A stretch of 64,000 nt of DNA, taken from contig JYIP02000007.1 in the NCBI GenBank assembly GCA_001051155.2, positions 64,342-128,341 of the forward strand, read 5' to 3'. Shown piece after piece: positions 33,966 to 46,099 of this stretch. The DNA is from Chrysoporthe austroafricana (lineage: Eukaryota > Ascomycota > Sordariomycetes > Diaporthales > Cryphonectriaceae). The notes below the pieces were generated by a model. It saw nothing but the letters and a program-made list of their open reading frames with translations, ran no database searches and was not told where the DNA came from. How positions within the stretch are numbered: position 1 is the first letter of the stretch; each line of letters starts with the position of its first letter. Made by a program: the position numbers and the translations under genes.

Positions 33966-34406
33966 TATTATAAATGCTGCAATAATCCTGGAATATACTA
34001 TAAGGTCAAAAAGGGTTTATATTAATAAGAGCGGTACTAAATATAAGCTTTGAATACCGAAATACGTTTATTGAATATCGCAATATTTACAAGTCTTTGG
34101 CAACTATTAATAGTAAGGTCCAATTGATACTTAAATTGATAACTGAAAAGCTATATGGTTTATTTAGTAGATATCTTATTCTTTATATATCCAGTTTTTC
34201 AGTTTTGGACCGATAGGACCGATATCGAACGTATCGGTCTATAGTTATATCGATAGGACCGATAGCGGTCCCGTTAGTCCATTTTCCTAATTCTGGCTTA
34301 TATAAGCGCGTGGTTAGATTTATAGCCAACCTTAAATTTCCTGGTACCAAGTAGGCCGTTTTAAGTAGCTTTAATACCGCATTCTGGTTTCTATTAGTTT
34401 ATAACA
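33966..34406 (-). repeat. Element 2 5' LTR (441 bp)
   Basis: Ends TATTATAAAT and GTTTATAACA, decayed forms of the element 1 termini. The first 200 bp or so (in window orientation) matches the element 1 LTR; the rest is unrelated to it. Confidence 0.85.
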
Positions 34407-35342
34407 ATTTCGTATATACGTTTTTGAGAACGGTTATAGCCAATTATTTGCATTTAATTTCTGGACTTTATTTATAAAGCTATTCGGAATATAATAAAAG
34501 ATATTTATAGCATTTTATTCGCAAATAAATAGATAAACAGAACGAATAAATTAAATTATCAAATAATATTTGCAATATTACGTAAATTACGAATAAGATA
34601 ATTGGGTTAATTTATTGCTATTAATATAATTCGTATATAATAGTGCAAATACAAGTATAATAAAGAAATTATTATTCTATGCGTTTTACGGCTATAACTT
34701 AATAGCTTATTACGACAAATTATTAGGAATAAATGCAAAAATAGCGGAAAAATAAATCCGGAAAATTAAGAGAATCTAAAAAGAACTTTAAGAAGAACTG
34801 AAATTTATACAAGAAAGAATAACAAAATATATTAATTCCAAAAAAATTAAAAGACTAATCTTGCAAAAAAAGAATAAAATCTATCTTATTTAACGAAAAA
34901 AGCATATCAGAATAATAAAACCCTTTTATTCGCTAGATTACAAAAAACTTAGCCCATTTAAGATTTTAAAGAGAATTTTAGATATTAATTTTGAACTTGC
35001 ATTGCTTTATAAAATAAGAATCTACCCGGTATTCCATATTTCGCTTTTCGAATTAGTATTTAACGCAACCAAAATAGACAAATCGGTACAAATCGAAAAT
35101 AATAAACCGGAATACAAAGTCGAACGAATCCTCAAATATTAAAGCCCGATCAAATACAGAGAATATCTGATCAAATAGAAAAAATATTACTTAAGCGAAA
35201 ATAGCTAGGAACCAATTAATAACTTAAGTAACGTACGATAAGCGCTCAAAAAATACTAGAAAAGGCAACTAACTAATTAATTAGAAAAATAATCAAAAAA
35301 ACCCGGGATAGCCTTATGCTTTGCAATCGGGTTAATAGCAAA

Positions 35343-35795
35343 CTAGTCGATATCAGAACCAAATTGCTGCAAAGCAATATCCAGATTAAAACTTTCAGAA
35401 AAAAAGCTTTTAAGGACTAAAAGCCCTAAAATACGATATTCGGTTTTAGCTTTATAACGCTCCTTTTCTGCCTTTTCTGCCTCTAGCCGTTTCAATTCCT
35501 TAATAATATTTAAGCCCCGACGCATTGCGCAAGCTATTTTTTCGGCTTACAAACGGCATTATTTCCGTAACTGAAAAACTCTCGTATTTGCTAATATCGC
35601 TTCTTTTTTAGCAGCATTCAATTTCGCTTTAACTTAGGAATGCTGCTTTACAATCCGCTATATCTGAATAGAAATAAGGCCCGCTATATTATAATTATTA
35701 CGCTTATTGCGAATATATTCGGTATAATGCGAAAAGTCCTTTTCCGAAACGTAATAGAAAAGTTTACGATCCGAATAGGAAAAATACGCAAGCAT
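35343..35795 (-). pseudogene. Antisense ORF of element 2b with cysteines lost
   Basis: Aligned to the element 2 copy, each Cys position reads Tyr or Phe: MLAYFSYSDRKLFYYVSEK, then HYTEYIRNKRNNYNIA. The coiled coil survives almost unchanged (LNIIKELKRLEAEKAEKE, YKAKTEY). This is the pattern expected from G-to-A change at TGC/TGT codons. The plus-strand frame at 35640-35933 is its mirror. Confidence 0.6.
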
Positions 35796-35971
35796 TTCAG
35801 AATAGCGAAAAAAAACCGTAAGCCAAAGGGTATTGCTCTAATCCGTCTTCTTGTAAAAACGTTTTTCAATTTTGCAGGATATCCTAATCAGGAAAGGAAT
35901 ATTAGAAGAAAAGAGTTAATAAAAGCCTTATAGAAAATTGTCGGAAATAATAATTAACAGAAAAGGGATAA

Positions 35972-36417
35972 TATTATAACCCAATATAAAAACGGCTTAT
36001 TAATGTATTAAAAGCAGGAAGGGCTAACAAGCCGCTTATATAATAACCCTATTAAAAAATACTTATAAGGATTACGTAATCCAAAGTTAAGGATTAGACC
36101 GATAAGATTGCTATCGGTCTTAATGGTCTTATATAGACCGATAATATCGATAATAGTCCTATCGGTTTAGAACTGAAAAGCCGGATATATAAGAATAAGA
36201 TATTTGCCAAATAGATTATTATAGCTCTTCAGTCGTAAATTTAAGTACTACTTGGACCTTATTATACTTTCAAGTAATAGCTTTATAAGCTTATAAATAT
36301 TGCGAACGTTTGTTAAATAAGTTTCCGGTATATAAGGCTATATTTGGCACCGCTCTTGCTAAGTATAAACCTTTTAACTTTACAGTTTATCCTAGGATTA
36401 TTGCAGCATTTATAATA
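35972..36417 (+). repeat. Inverted LTR of element 2b (446 bp)
   Basis: The reverse complement matches the LTR at 33966-34406 along its length. Boundaries are set by TATTATAACC after the purine tract and ATTTATAATA at the far end. Confidence 0.8.
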
Positions 36418-39304
36418 CAGGTTCTAATGCCTTTTGATTCTTTTATATATAGCTTTAATTCCTTAATAGCCGTACGCAAGTATATTATATATATTCTTAA
36501 TATATTCGTTTTGTTTTTCCGGAATTATATTTTCTAATTTTTTTCTATTATTAGAGATCCTAATAATCGTATTGAATTCCTTAGCTTTATTTACAAGATT
36601 GCTATCTTTATTTTGTCGAAAGATATTCTAAAGCTTTTTGGGTTCTATATTCTAATAAGTCTGACTATTTGCTAAATGCATTTATTTTGCTATTTTCGGA
36701 TTCTTTGCAATAAATAATTTTTAAATCGAATTGTAAAAAGAATTCTGCTTATCTAACTTATTATCTATTTAGGACTTTCGTTATTATAAATATTATTAGG
36801 TTTTTATAATCGGAATATATTATAATTTAGTATTTAGCTTTTATTAAATAGTATTATTATTTTTCGAATGCTTTTATAATTGCTATTAATTCTTTATCCA
36901 GAATGCTATAATTGAATTCCGGGCCGCTTAATTTCTTTAAGAAATTGCTTATTATTTTAAAATATCCTTAATTATCTTATTAATTAAATTATTTTCCGAA
37001 TATATAATTTAATATATTAATTTCGATTTCAAATAGGTTATTTAGATTTGTTTTACAAAATATAAATTCTAATATAATTCTTTTCTTAATTTTATTAAAT
37101 ATTTCTTATGCTTTTTATATTTATTCGAATTTCCAATTTTTTTTCGTAAAATTTATAAAAAAGTATATAATTTTATTATAATTTCGGATAAATTATTAAT
37201 AAAAATTAATATAGCCAAAAAATGCTTTAATTTTTTTAGTTTTTTCTAATATAAGCTATTCCTTTATTACTTAAATTTTATCTTTTTATATATTAATCTT
37301 GCTTAATTCTATTATATAATCGAAATAATTAATTTTTTGCTAATAGAAATAATATTTATTTAATTCGATTAAAAACTTATTATCTTATAAAATCTAAAAT
37401 ATTTATTGTATATATTATTTATATAATTCAAAATCTCTTAAATAGATAAGGATATTATTAAAATAAATAATAATAATAATATCCAAATATTTTCGGAAAA
37501 TATTATTAATTATTTCTTGGAAAGATGCAACCGTATTAGTCAGTCCAAAAGGTAAGATTATATATTCAAAATATCCGTAACGGGTCCTAAAGGCTATTTT
37601 CCAAATATTATTTTCCTTAATCCGGATATAATAATATCCTTCTTTAAAATCGAACGTAATAAATTAATTTATTCCGGTTAATCGATCTTGCATTTCTCTT
37701 ATTAAGAATAAAGGATAGCGATTCTTAATCGTAATATCGTTAAGCTATCGGTAGTTTATATAAAATTGTAATTTGCTATTTTTCTTTAGTATAAATAGAA
37801 TCGAATATTTTGCAAATAATTGCAATTTCCGTATATAATTTCTTTTTAAATTCTTATTAATATATTCCTTAAATATTTCGAATTTTGCTTAATCCAGCTT
37901 ATAAATAGAATAATTTTGGAATTTTATCTTTTCTTTTAGCGAAATCTTATAATTAAAAAAGCTATATTTTAATAAGCTAATATCGAATTTCTTTTGCTAT
38001 AATTTTTTAAATTTATAATATTTTTTTAATACGTTTTTAAATTCTAATAGCAGTTTTTTTCTTTTTTTAAAATTTAAAAGAACAAAAAGTATTATTAAGC
38101 ATATTTTATTTCGCTTATTTCTTATTATTGCTTGCAAAGCTTAATTTCTAATAATTTCGGATATTTATTATTTATTAGCCCGAATTTCTGCTTATAATCT
38201 TTTCGCATTTATTATTTTAGAAGCTATATTTCTTTATAATTTTATAATTTATATAATTTTATAATTTATATAATTTTATAATTTATATAATTTTATAATT
38301 TATATAATTTTATAATTTATATAATTTTATAATCCTTATTTTCTAGCAAATCCGTTTATTTTAAAGGCATATTTAAGCTTATTTAAACGCATATTCCTAA
38401 TATTATTTTCAATAATTAAGATTTTCCTTTTTTTATTAATTATAACTTTTTCAGTAAGTATAGCTTATTTTTATAAAATTTAGCCAGTAATTTAATCGAT
38501 TCGAGAATTATATTTCTTAAGCTAAAATATTCTTAAGATCAATTCGTATTATATTATATCTATAATATCGAAAAAAGTTTTCGTTATAAAGCCTTAAATC
38601 GAAATAAATAAATAATTAATTTCCGTATTAATTATATTAAAATTATATATAACTGCTTTTCCTTTTATAATATTAAATCTATAAAGGTCTTTCTTCTATA
38701 TTTAAAGAATTCGTTCTTTATTAATAATTTCTAGCAAGCTAAAATTTCCTTATATGCTATTATCCAAAAGTGCGCCGTATTATTACCCGTTAATATATGC
38801 ATTCAGTATAATATATCTTTTATTTTCTTTCGCAATCGCGCATAAGGACTTTATAGTCCTGATCGGCTATTATCCCGTTATAAGCAATCCTTCTTTTTTA
38901 AAATATTCTAAGCCTTTCTTGCTGCTTGCCTTGCTAGCCTTCTTGCTTGGCTCTGGCTATGCTGCCTTGCCTTTTCGGCTTTTTGCAATCGATATTATTC
39001 TTTAGCCTTGTCTTGTATATAAATAGAGCATGCTGTAATATAGTATTGTTCTCATATCGTTTTTCCTTGAATGCATTTCTACGGATAGTTATCGGGTAGT
39101 TCGATATAAGCATTATTATTCTCAATATGCAAGACTTTTCTATATTTTCTTCGGGATTCTATAATGGGTTGGATCAATTAGTCCTATTCCCTGATTGGAA
39201 ACCAATTGTATTTGACTTTCTCGTTAAAGTATATCTAGCAGTTATAATAGACGCAATATATCCAGGCAAGTTTATAGTAATAAGGGTATAAGTAACTGAT
39301 TTTT
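36418..39304 (-). mobile_element. Gypsy pol fragment (element 3), both ends missing
   Basis: Parallels element 2 from about 29.43 to 32.33 kb: integrase N-terminus, RNase H, RT (motif YFNN near 37.46 kb), protease and part of gag. No LTR. It starts at the inverted LTR of element 2b and stops at 39304, where an unrelated repeat begins. Strongly AT-biased. Confidence 0.75.
38234..38332. repeat. 17-bp AT minisatellite, about six units
   Basis: Tandem AATTTATATAATTTTAT. The matching place in element 2 (near 31.23-31.27 kb) has a single unit, so the array expanded inside this copy. Confidence 0.9.
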
Positions 39305-39305
39305 C

Positions 39306-41234
39306 TTTAAAAACTGCTTTTCCTTAAAAGGATATTAATAAGCTATATATTTATTTAATAGCGAAAGCTGTTTCTATTATAATCCTTATATAATAAAAAA
39401 TTATTTAAATAAATTCTTTCGCTATTAAAAAGCTTATATAATAGCTTTTCGTTAAGCATTAATTAATAAGAATTATACTGATATAATAAACCGAAAAGTT
39501 GAATATAATATTTATATTTTTAATATTAAGCTAAATAGTAATAATATTAATTGGCCGCTAATTATTAAAGAAGCTTAAGAATTTATTTTATAATATTTCG
39601 TATTATTATAAATTAATTATTCTAGCTTTATTTACGAAAGATAAAAGCTTTATCCAAGCATTTTTATTAGCGCGAATATTATTACAAGCAAAGATATAAA
39701 TAACGGATTAATAAATAATTTTATTAAAAGAGTATTGCTTAAATTTATTTCGAATTTATTTATTATTTATAGTTTTATCCTTGCTTTATATACTTTATTA
39801 ATAGCTTATTTCATTCTATTTCCTATTATAATATCGAAAAATAATCCTTTACGAAATAAGTATAATTATTATATTAAAAATAAAGCTAAATAAATAATAT
39901 TAAGCAATTATAGCAATTTTATTAAAAAGGAAATAAATATTATGCATTATGCAACCAATATAGCTAAAATCGTTATAATTTACGAATATAATTGTAATAC
40001 GGCTTTTATTACTTAAAAGAAAATAATTAAGAATATTAAACTAATTTTAATTAAGCTTAAAGCTTTTAAATTTATTATATTAATTGCTAATTTAAGCTTA
40101 TTTGCTATAATAAAGCGAAATTTTATAATACTAGCTAAGCGCTATTAAATTATAAATAATATTATTAACTTAACCGAAAATAATTTATTAAATATAGCTA
40201 ATTTATTAGCTATATTAAATAAAGCTTCTCGAGCTAATATTAATAGCATTCTGCTTTTACGGGTTATATTTCGCACTGCTTTTGCTTTATCCATTAAATA
40301 TAATTTTAAATTTAAAGTTATTAAAGCCGAATTCGCAATATATTATTATATATTAACTTTTTATATTTCTAAAAAATATATATGCTATAATTTTACTTAA
40401 AAAAGCAATTTCAATACTAATTATTTTTATATTATTAATAGCTTTGCCGTTTATAATAATATTAAATTTAATATTATTAAAATTTACGATAATCGTATTT
40501 AATACTTTTTCCCTTTTATTATAAGAAAATATATATACGAGTTCGTTATTTGGTTTTGCAATCTTAATCTTATTATTTTATTTAACCAGTCGGGCTTATA
40601 TTTTATAATAAATTAAATTTTCCGTTTCGAATATAATTTCAAAGCTATTAAGATTGTTTTTATAAAAAACGATATAGATTATAATTTTAATATTACTTTT
40701 TAGAAATAAGCTAATAAAAATAAAAATTATTTTAATGCTGCTTAATCTTTTTAATATTAAAATTGCATAATAAGTTTCAAGTTTTATATTTAAATATATA
40801 AGCTAATTAAAACCTTATAGCTTAATATTTATAATTATACCGATTTCTGCAATTATATCGGAAAGGAAAAACTATTTATTACGTTTTTTCGCAATTTATT
40901 AAACTTTAAAGCTATTATTAAAGCCCGAAAAGTTATTTTTAATTAATAAATATAGCTATTATTTATCGATATAATTTTATTAGCAATATATAATATTGCT
41001 TTTTTTCAATAATTTATAAATTTAGCTACTTATATTAAAAACTAATTACGATATTGCTATACGATAACCTTATATAGCTATCGGTTTTATATGCCAATAT
41101 ATTCTATTATAATTTCATTTTATATTTATTATTTAAAAGCTATATATTTTATTAATATTTACAAGTAATTTTAATCTTTAATTATATTTATACTAAATAT
41201 TTCGGCAATAAATATAATTAAATATTACTAATAT
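39306..41234 (+). mobile_element. Detached 3' module of the second gypsy family
   Basis: Matches the reverse complement of 59.2-61.16 kb and, in part, 49.62-51.0 kb. It carries the unassigned reading frame described for 59690-61022, here with more stops. The gag-pol part is absent. The right edge is cut by an LTR at 41235. Confidence 0.65.
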
Positions 41235-41925
41235 TATTATAAACGCTATAGCAATTTTAAAATACGCTATAAAGTTAAAGGGTTTATATTAATAAAAGCA
41301 ATATTAAGTATAAACTTAGAATATCAGAAATACTTTAATAAAGTTTTTCAATGCAATATTTATAAGCTTAAAGCGGCTATTACTTAAATAATATTTAAGA
41401 TCTAAATAATACTTAAATTTACGATTAAAGAGCTATAGTAATCTATTTAATAAATATTCCGTCTTTATATATCTAGCTTTTTAATTGGAATAGCTTAAAT
41501 AGCTTGGATAGCTTAGCTATTCTAGCTAACTTAACCTTAACCTTCTGTTTATATAAGCATAATTGGGTTCTTTTATAAAGTCTGAAAATCTTAATACCGA
41601 ATGGGCCGTTTCGAATAGTCAGAGTATTATAATCTGGTTTTGTATATTAGTTTATAATATTATTCCTTTCTTATCAGTTATTGTCTTTAATAATCCTTTA
41701 TAAGTTTCTTTTTGGTTATTTGCTTGCTTTATCGCGCTTTTTTAATTAGAATATTTGGCAAGATTAAAAAGTTAAAATCTTCTTTTCGTTCTAATAAGAA
41801 CAAATAGCGTACTGCTTTATTATTCCGTATTACTTTTAGCGCTATAGAAATGCATTCTTATTCTTATTGCAATCGTTTGGGCTTCGAATTTTATGCAATA
41901 TCCGAAACGGATTCTACTCGTTATA
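41235..41925 (-). mobile_element. LTR plus truncated 3' end of an element 1/2-type gypsy
   Basis: 41235-41659 is an LTR of this group (ends TATTATAAAC / GTTTATAATA). 41660-41925 is the following internal piece, with a broken antisense Cys frame: MHSYSYCNRLGFEFYAISET. It is cut off at 41925 by LTR-A. Confidence 0.7.
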
Positions 41926-42329
41926 ATAGCAAAACCTATAAACGTAATAAATTTATAATGAATTCGCCTGGTAAATCTATAGTAAATTCTTTAGTAAATA
42001 CGCAATAAATTTATTAAATAAATACTATACCCTTACTAGTGAGCTTATATAATGCCCTGATATATTCTTAACGTAATTTACCTTTTTAGGAAAAATATGC
42101 TTTATAATATATTTCAATATATTTATTATCAATTAATAGCTACGCTTTGTATGCCTTTATTGCGTAATTGGGTTTCGATTATTGGCTCTTATAGGAATAT
42201 CGGTCTTATAAAATATCGGTTTTTATAGAAATAGCATTCTTATAAAAAATATTATAATTATTTATCAATAATTTATAGCTAATTTATTATAACAATTACT
42301 AGTAATAATATTTTATTATTGCAGCTTAT

Positions 42330-45000
42330 TAATTATATCGAGATTAAGTATTCCGCTTAAGTATATAAGTTTATATAAGCTTTAAACGACTTTAAGAGAA
42401 AGAATTGGGTTATATCGGATATTAAGATTTTTTTCGAAATCGCATACGTTTTCGTTAATTAGAAACTTTTGGCCAATCGATACAAAAAAGCAAAATAAAA
42501 CCTTAAGAAAGCCAATACATTTTTGCAGAAAGCAAAAATATAAGTAATTAAATAAAAATAGCCTTTATTGCTTAAACAGTAAATTTAAAAGGGAAGAAAG
42601 TCGAATTTCGATAAGAATTTGTTTTAATAAATAGGAAAGAATAATATATTTTAGGAAAACTTTTCCAAATATTAAAAATTTCGGAAACTTGCCGAAACGA
42701 TAATAGAAGAAGAACGATAATAAATGCTTATAGAAATAAACGAAAATGAAAATACTTTTCAATGTAATAATCCGGAAAATCCGTTAAAAAAATTAATTTA
42801 ATAATAATTTATCGAAAATCGAAAGCATTATATATTTGAATATATTAATACTAATAGTAGAATTAAGTATATTTATTTATTATAATATTCGCTTAAAAAT
42901 TTAAAAGTTTTTTAGTTATAATAAGAAAAATAAATAAAAGTAAAGGAAAATAATTAATTCCAGGAAATAAGCGCATTTCTTTTTCCTTAATAAAAACCCA
43001 GAATTGAAATGCTTTTAGATAAAGTTCTATTGCAGCTATTTTAGCTAACTTTATAAACTTTATAATAAAAGGTATATTAATACCCTAATCGGGTTTATCG
43101 GATTATTCGCAGCTTTTCGGGAAAGAAAATTATAAGGAAGAAAAACTAAATAAAAGAAAATCGAACGATTATATTATTATCTTTTAAAAATATTTAACCT
43201 TTTTTCCTCTAATTACTAGCTTATTAAATCAGTTTCTATAGCAACCCGATATGAAAGCAATTTACTAAAATGGCTTTATTTCGGAAAAAGTAATATGCAT
43301 TAAGTTTAAAAGAATATTCCGATTGCAATAAGCTTTCAATATACAAAAGCCTTAATCGGAATTTATTAAAGAACCCTTTCTTATTTCAGCTGCAAAATAA
43401 TATGCTAGTAATAAATATCGATTTACTAGACTAGCATTTCTTAATACTAAAGAATGTATCCGGCAAATATTTATATTAAGGATAGAAAATTAAATAGACC
43501 AAAAACTATTTTCGAATCTTTAGCCGGATATTAAAATTAATTCTGATTTCCAAAAAGAACTAGTTAATAAGCCAGATAAACTACTGGATTTATCGGATTT
43601 TAGCAATAATAAAAGCAATAATTCTCGAAACTTATTATTCGGCTATAAGCAATTTAAAAATTCTTAAGCATATCGGCTTGATTTATTTGAATTTATAATA
43701 TTGCCCGTTAGCATTAATAAGGAATTTAAGGATATAATTATAAAGCAATTCCGACTTTACGAAACTAAAACGATTATACCGATTTAATAATCGTATTCAT
43801 TACAGATAGCAAAATTACTATCTGGAAAAACTTTCAAGCTTTTATAAACTAGTATAAGATATATATAGCTAAAAATGCAAAACGCGCTAAATATTTTAAT
43901 TTCCATTTACCTATTTGCTTAGCTAATATAATATATATTTAATTTTATTTTATATTATCCTTTTAAAAATATAAAGACTTTACTTTATATAAGTATAATT
44001 AAAGCTAATAGAAGAAATAATTAAAAAGAGATTTCTTTATATTACGGAAAATTGCAAAAGACTTGCTAAATAGCTAATAATATTCCAGAAAAAACGTACG
44101 AAATAACCGTAATATTCTGGAATTTATTTATTATATCTATCGATTTATTAAGCTAGCCAAATATTCAAACTCGTATTTAGCTAGAAATATTTAAGATCGA
44201 ATCGATAAAAAACTAATAGCTAAATATTTCGATAAATTTAATCGAAATGAAAATGCGAAAGATTTCGAAAAATATCTTAAAGCGAAATAAAAAATATAGC
44301 ATATTCTCGAATTAGATTGCGTAACGAGACTATTTTATAAACTTGCGCAACCGGTACGGAAAGTTATACAATCGGCTATTAATCTTCTCAATATTAATAT
44401 TTATTTCCTAGCCAATATATTCCCAGAATACTTTAAAAAATTCAAGCTTTAAAGACTTGAATATTTATCTCGCTTAATAAGGATATTTAATTAGCCAACT
44501 CTATTTAAAAATACTGGATATATTTTGAAATATAAATTCCGAAAGCTTTTATTAAAATAATAGCGAAAGCTAATAAATGCTCGGAATTAATTATAAGAAC
44601 GGATAGCCCAATAACAAAATATCTTTAATACAGCTAGGAAAATATTAATTAATATTATAGATAATAGCAGAAATTTAATTTCAAAAAACCGGAATTTCCA
44701 ACCGCGCTTTTATTATCGATTCGTATAAAAGGATATTAAAAGATATTTTATCCAGTTAACTTTAGCAAATTTTAATATCGATAATAGAAAATTGCAATAT
44801 AATTTAGATAAAGAGGATAAGCTAAATCAAAAAAACTATTTTCTTATAAATAATAATTTATTTATAGCTAATAGCAATAAATAAATTGAAAAAATTAAAA
44901 ATAGCAAAAATTTATAAAAGCGAAATAATAATTTGGAAGAATATACTAATAAAGAAAATATAATAATCGAGAACAATATATAAATTTTTCAGGCCGAAAA
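42330..45000 (+). pseudogene. Copy 1 gag remnant
   Basis: Aligns with 54840-57650 throughout. Near its end a run FYYRFV-stop-KDIKRYF is consistent with a zinc knuckle whose Cys/His codons have mutated. No intact frame. Confidence 0.5.
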
Positions 45001-45108
45001 GATAAAAAATTATTTGTAAATGAAAGCATATTCTATATTAAATACTTTATATAGCTATTTAATTAATTATAAGATTTTATTAAAGTTATTATATAAAAAG
45101 AAGAAATT

Positions 45109-45327
45109 TTGAAATACGATAATCCTATACTTATAGCCAAGCTTTATTATAGCAGCAGCTATATATATATAAGAGCTATAGCTAGAATATATTCGAATAA
45201 GCCGGATATAAAAGTTTATATCGATATAAGCGCCAGTTATTATGCTATTGCTAAAGAATTGCTAGCGCAATTCTTTAAAGCGAAAGTAAATTGGAATATA
45301 AAAGCTAAATTCAAAAGCATAAATTAG
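45109..45327 (+). pseudogene. Copy 1 aspartic protease remnant
   Basis: An open stretch of 72 codons. KVYIDISASYYAIAKELLAQ fits the retropepsin motif D-T-G-A-S with T-G changed to I-S (Asp near 45223). The parallel copy at about 57.8 kb reads VCINISASYY, with the catalytic Asp lost. Confidence 0.6.
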
Positions 45328-46099
45328 TTTCTAGCAAAAGGCTAAGCTGAATTCGATATATATTTCCAAAATAATAAGTACGGTTACCCGATTATATTAT
45401 ATACCCGAATAGGAGCTTGAATATTAAATTAATTAAAAGCAAATATCTTGTTAAGGCAGGAATATAATATTCCTTATAAAATAAATATTCTAAATTCAGA
45501 ATTATCCTTACAATTTGGTTATTTTAATAGCATTATAGTAAAAATAAAAGTATTTGCCCGAATATTAATATAATCCCGGTAAGCAAGAGCTGCAATTATA
45601 ATAGTAATGCTATTTAGATCTTATAAGCTTATTCTTATTAATATTAAGCAAATTTCAAAAATATAACCCTTTTATTCAAACTGCAATAGAAAGAGTAAAT
45701 AAATTGCTTAATAAGCTATTAAATTAAAGAAATCTTAATAACGAATTAAATAGCAACCCTTTTAAAGATTTAAAAAAAACTAATTTCTAAAGATAATTAA
45801 ACTATTCTAAATAGATTATATAATCCCGCTAGCAAACTAAAATAATTATTATTATATTACGTAATAATATTTTTTTTAATGAATTAAAAACGGATTATAG
45901 CTTTTAAGAAAATTAAATTCAGATTAATTATTATTTATTAAGCATATTTTCTAATAAATTGCAAAAATTATTAGAAAATAGCTAGAAAAGTACTAATTCT
46001 CGGATATAAAGACTTTTGAAATAAGAAATTATTTTAAAGATAGTAATAAATTGGGAATTCGGAAAAATAAAGCTATTAAAGAATCAGAAATTGATTTTA

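Larger units (their letters stand above)
27246..34406 (-). mobile_element. Ty3/gypsy chromodomain retrotransposon, element 2, degraded
   Basis: Second member of the same group, read on the minus strand. The right LTR 33966-34406 (441 bp) is complete. The left LTR is present only as 27246-27493 because element 1 abuts its 5' part. The internal order matches element 1: antisense Cys-rich frame, chromodomain/integrase, RT with YFNN in place of YLDD (about 30.46 kb), protease, zinc knuckle, gag. More AT-rich and more broken than element 1. Confidence 0.85.
34407..36417 (+). mobile_element. Gypsy 3'-end fragment in opposite orientation (element 2b)
   Basis: Starts inside integrase, reads through the C-terminal region (FHISLFELVF, YKVERILKY-like) and the antisense frame, and ends with a purine tract (AGAAAAGGGATAA) and an inverted LTR at 35972-36417. 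It belongs to the element 2 type. It directly abuts the element 2 LTR at 34406, so it arrived or was rearranged as a truncated piece. Confidence 0.75.
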
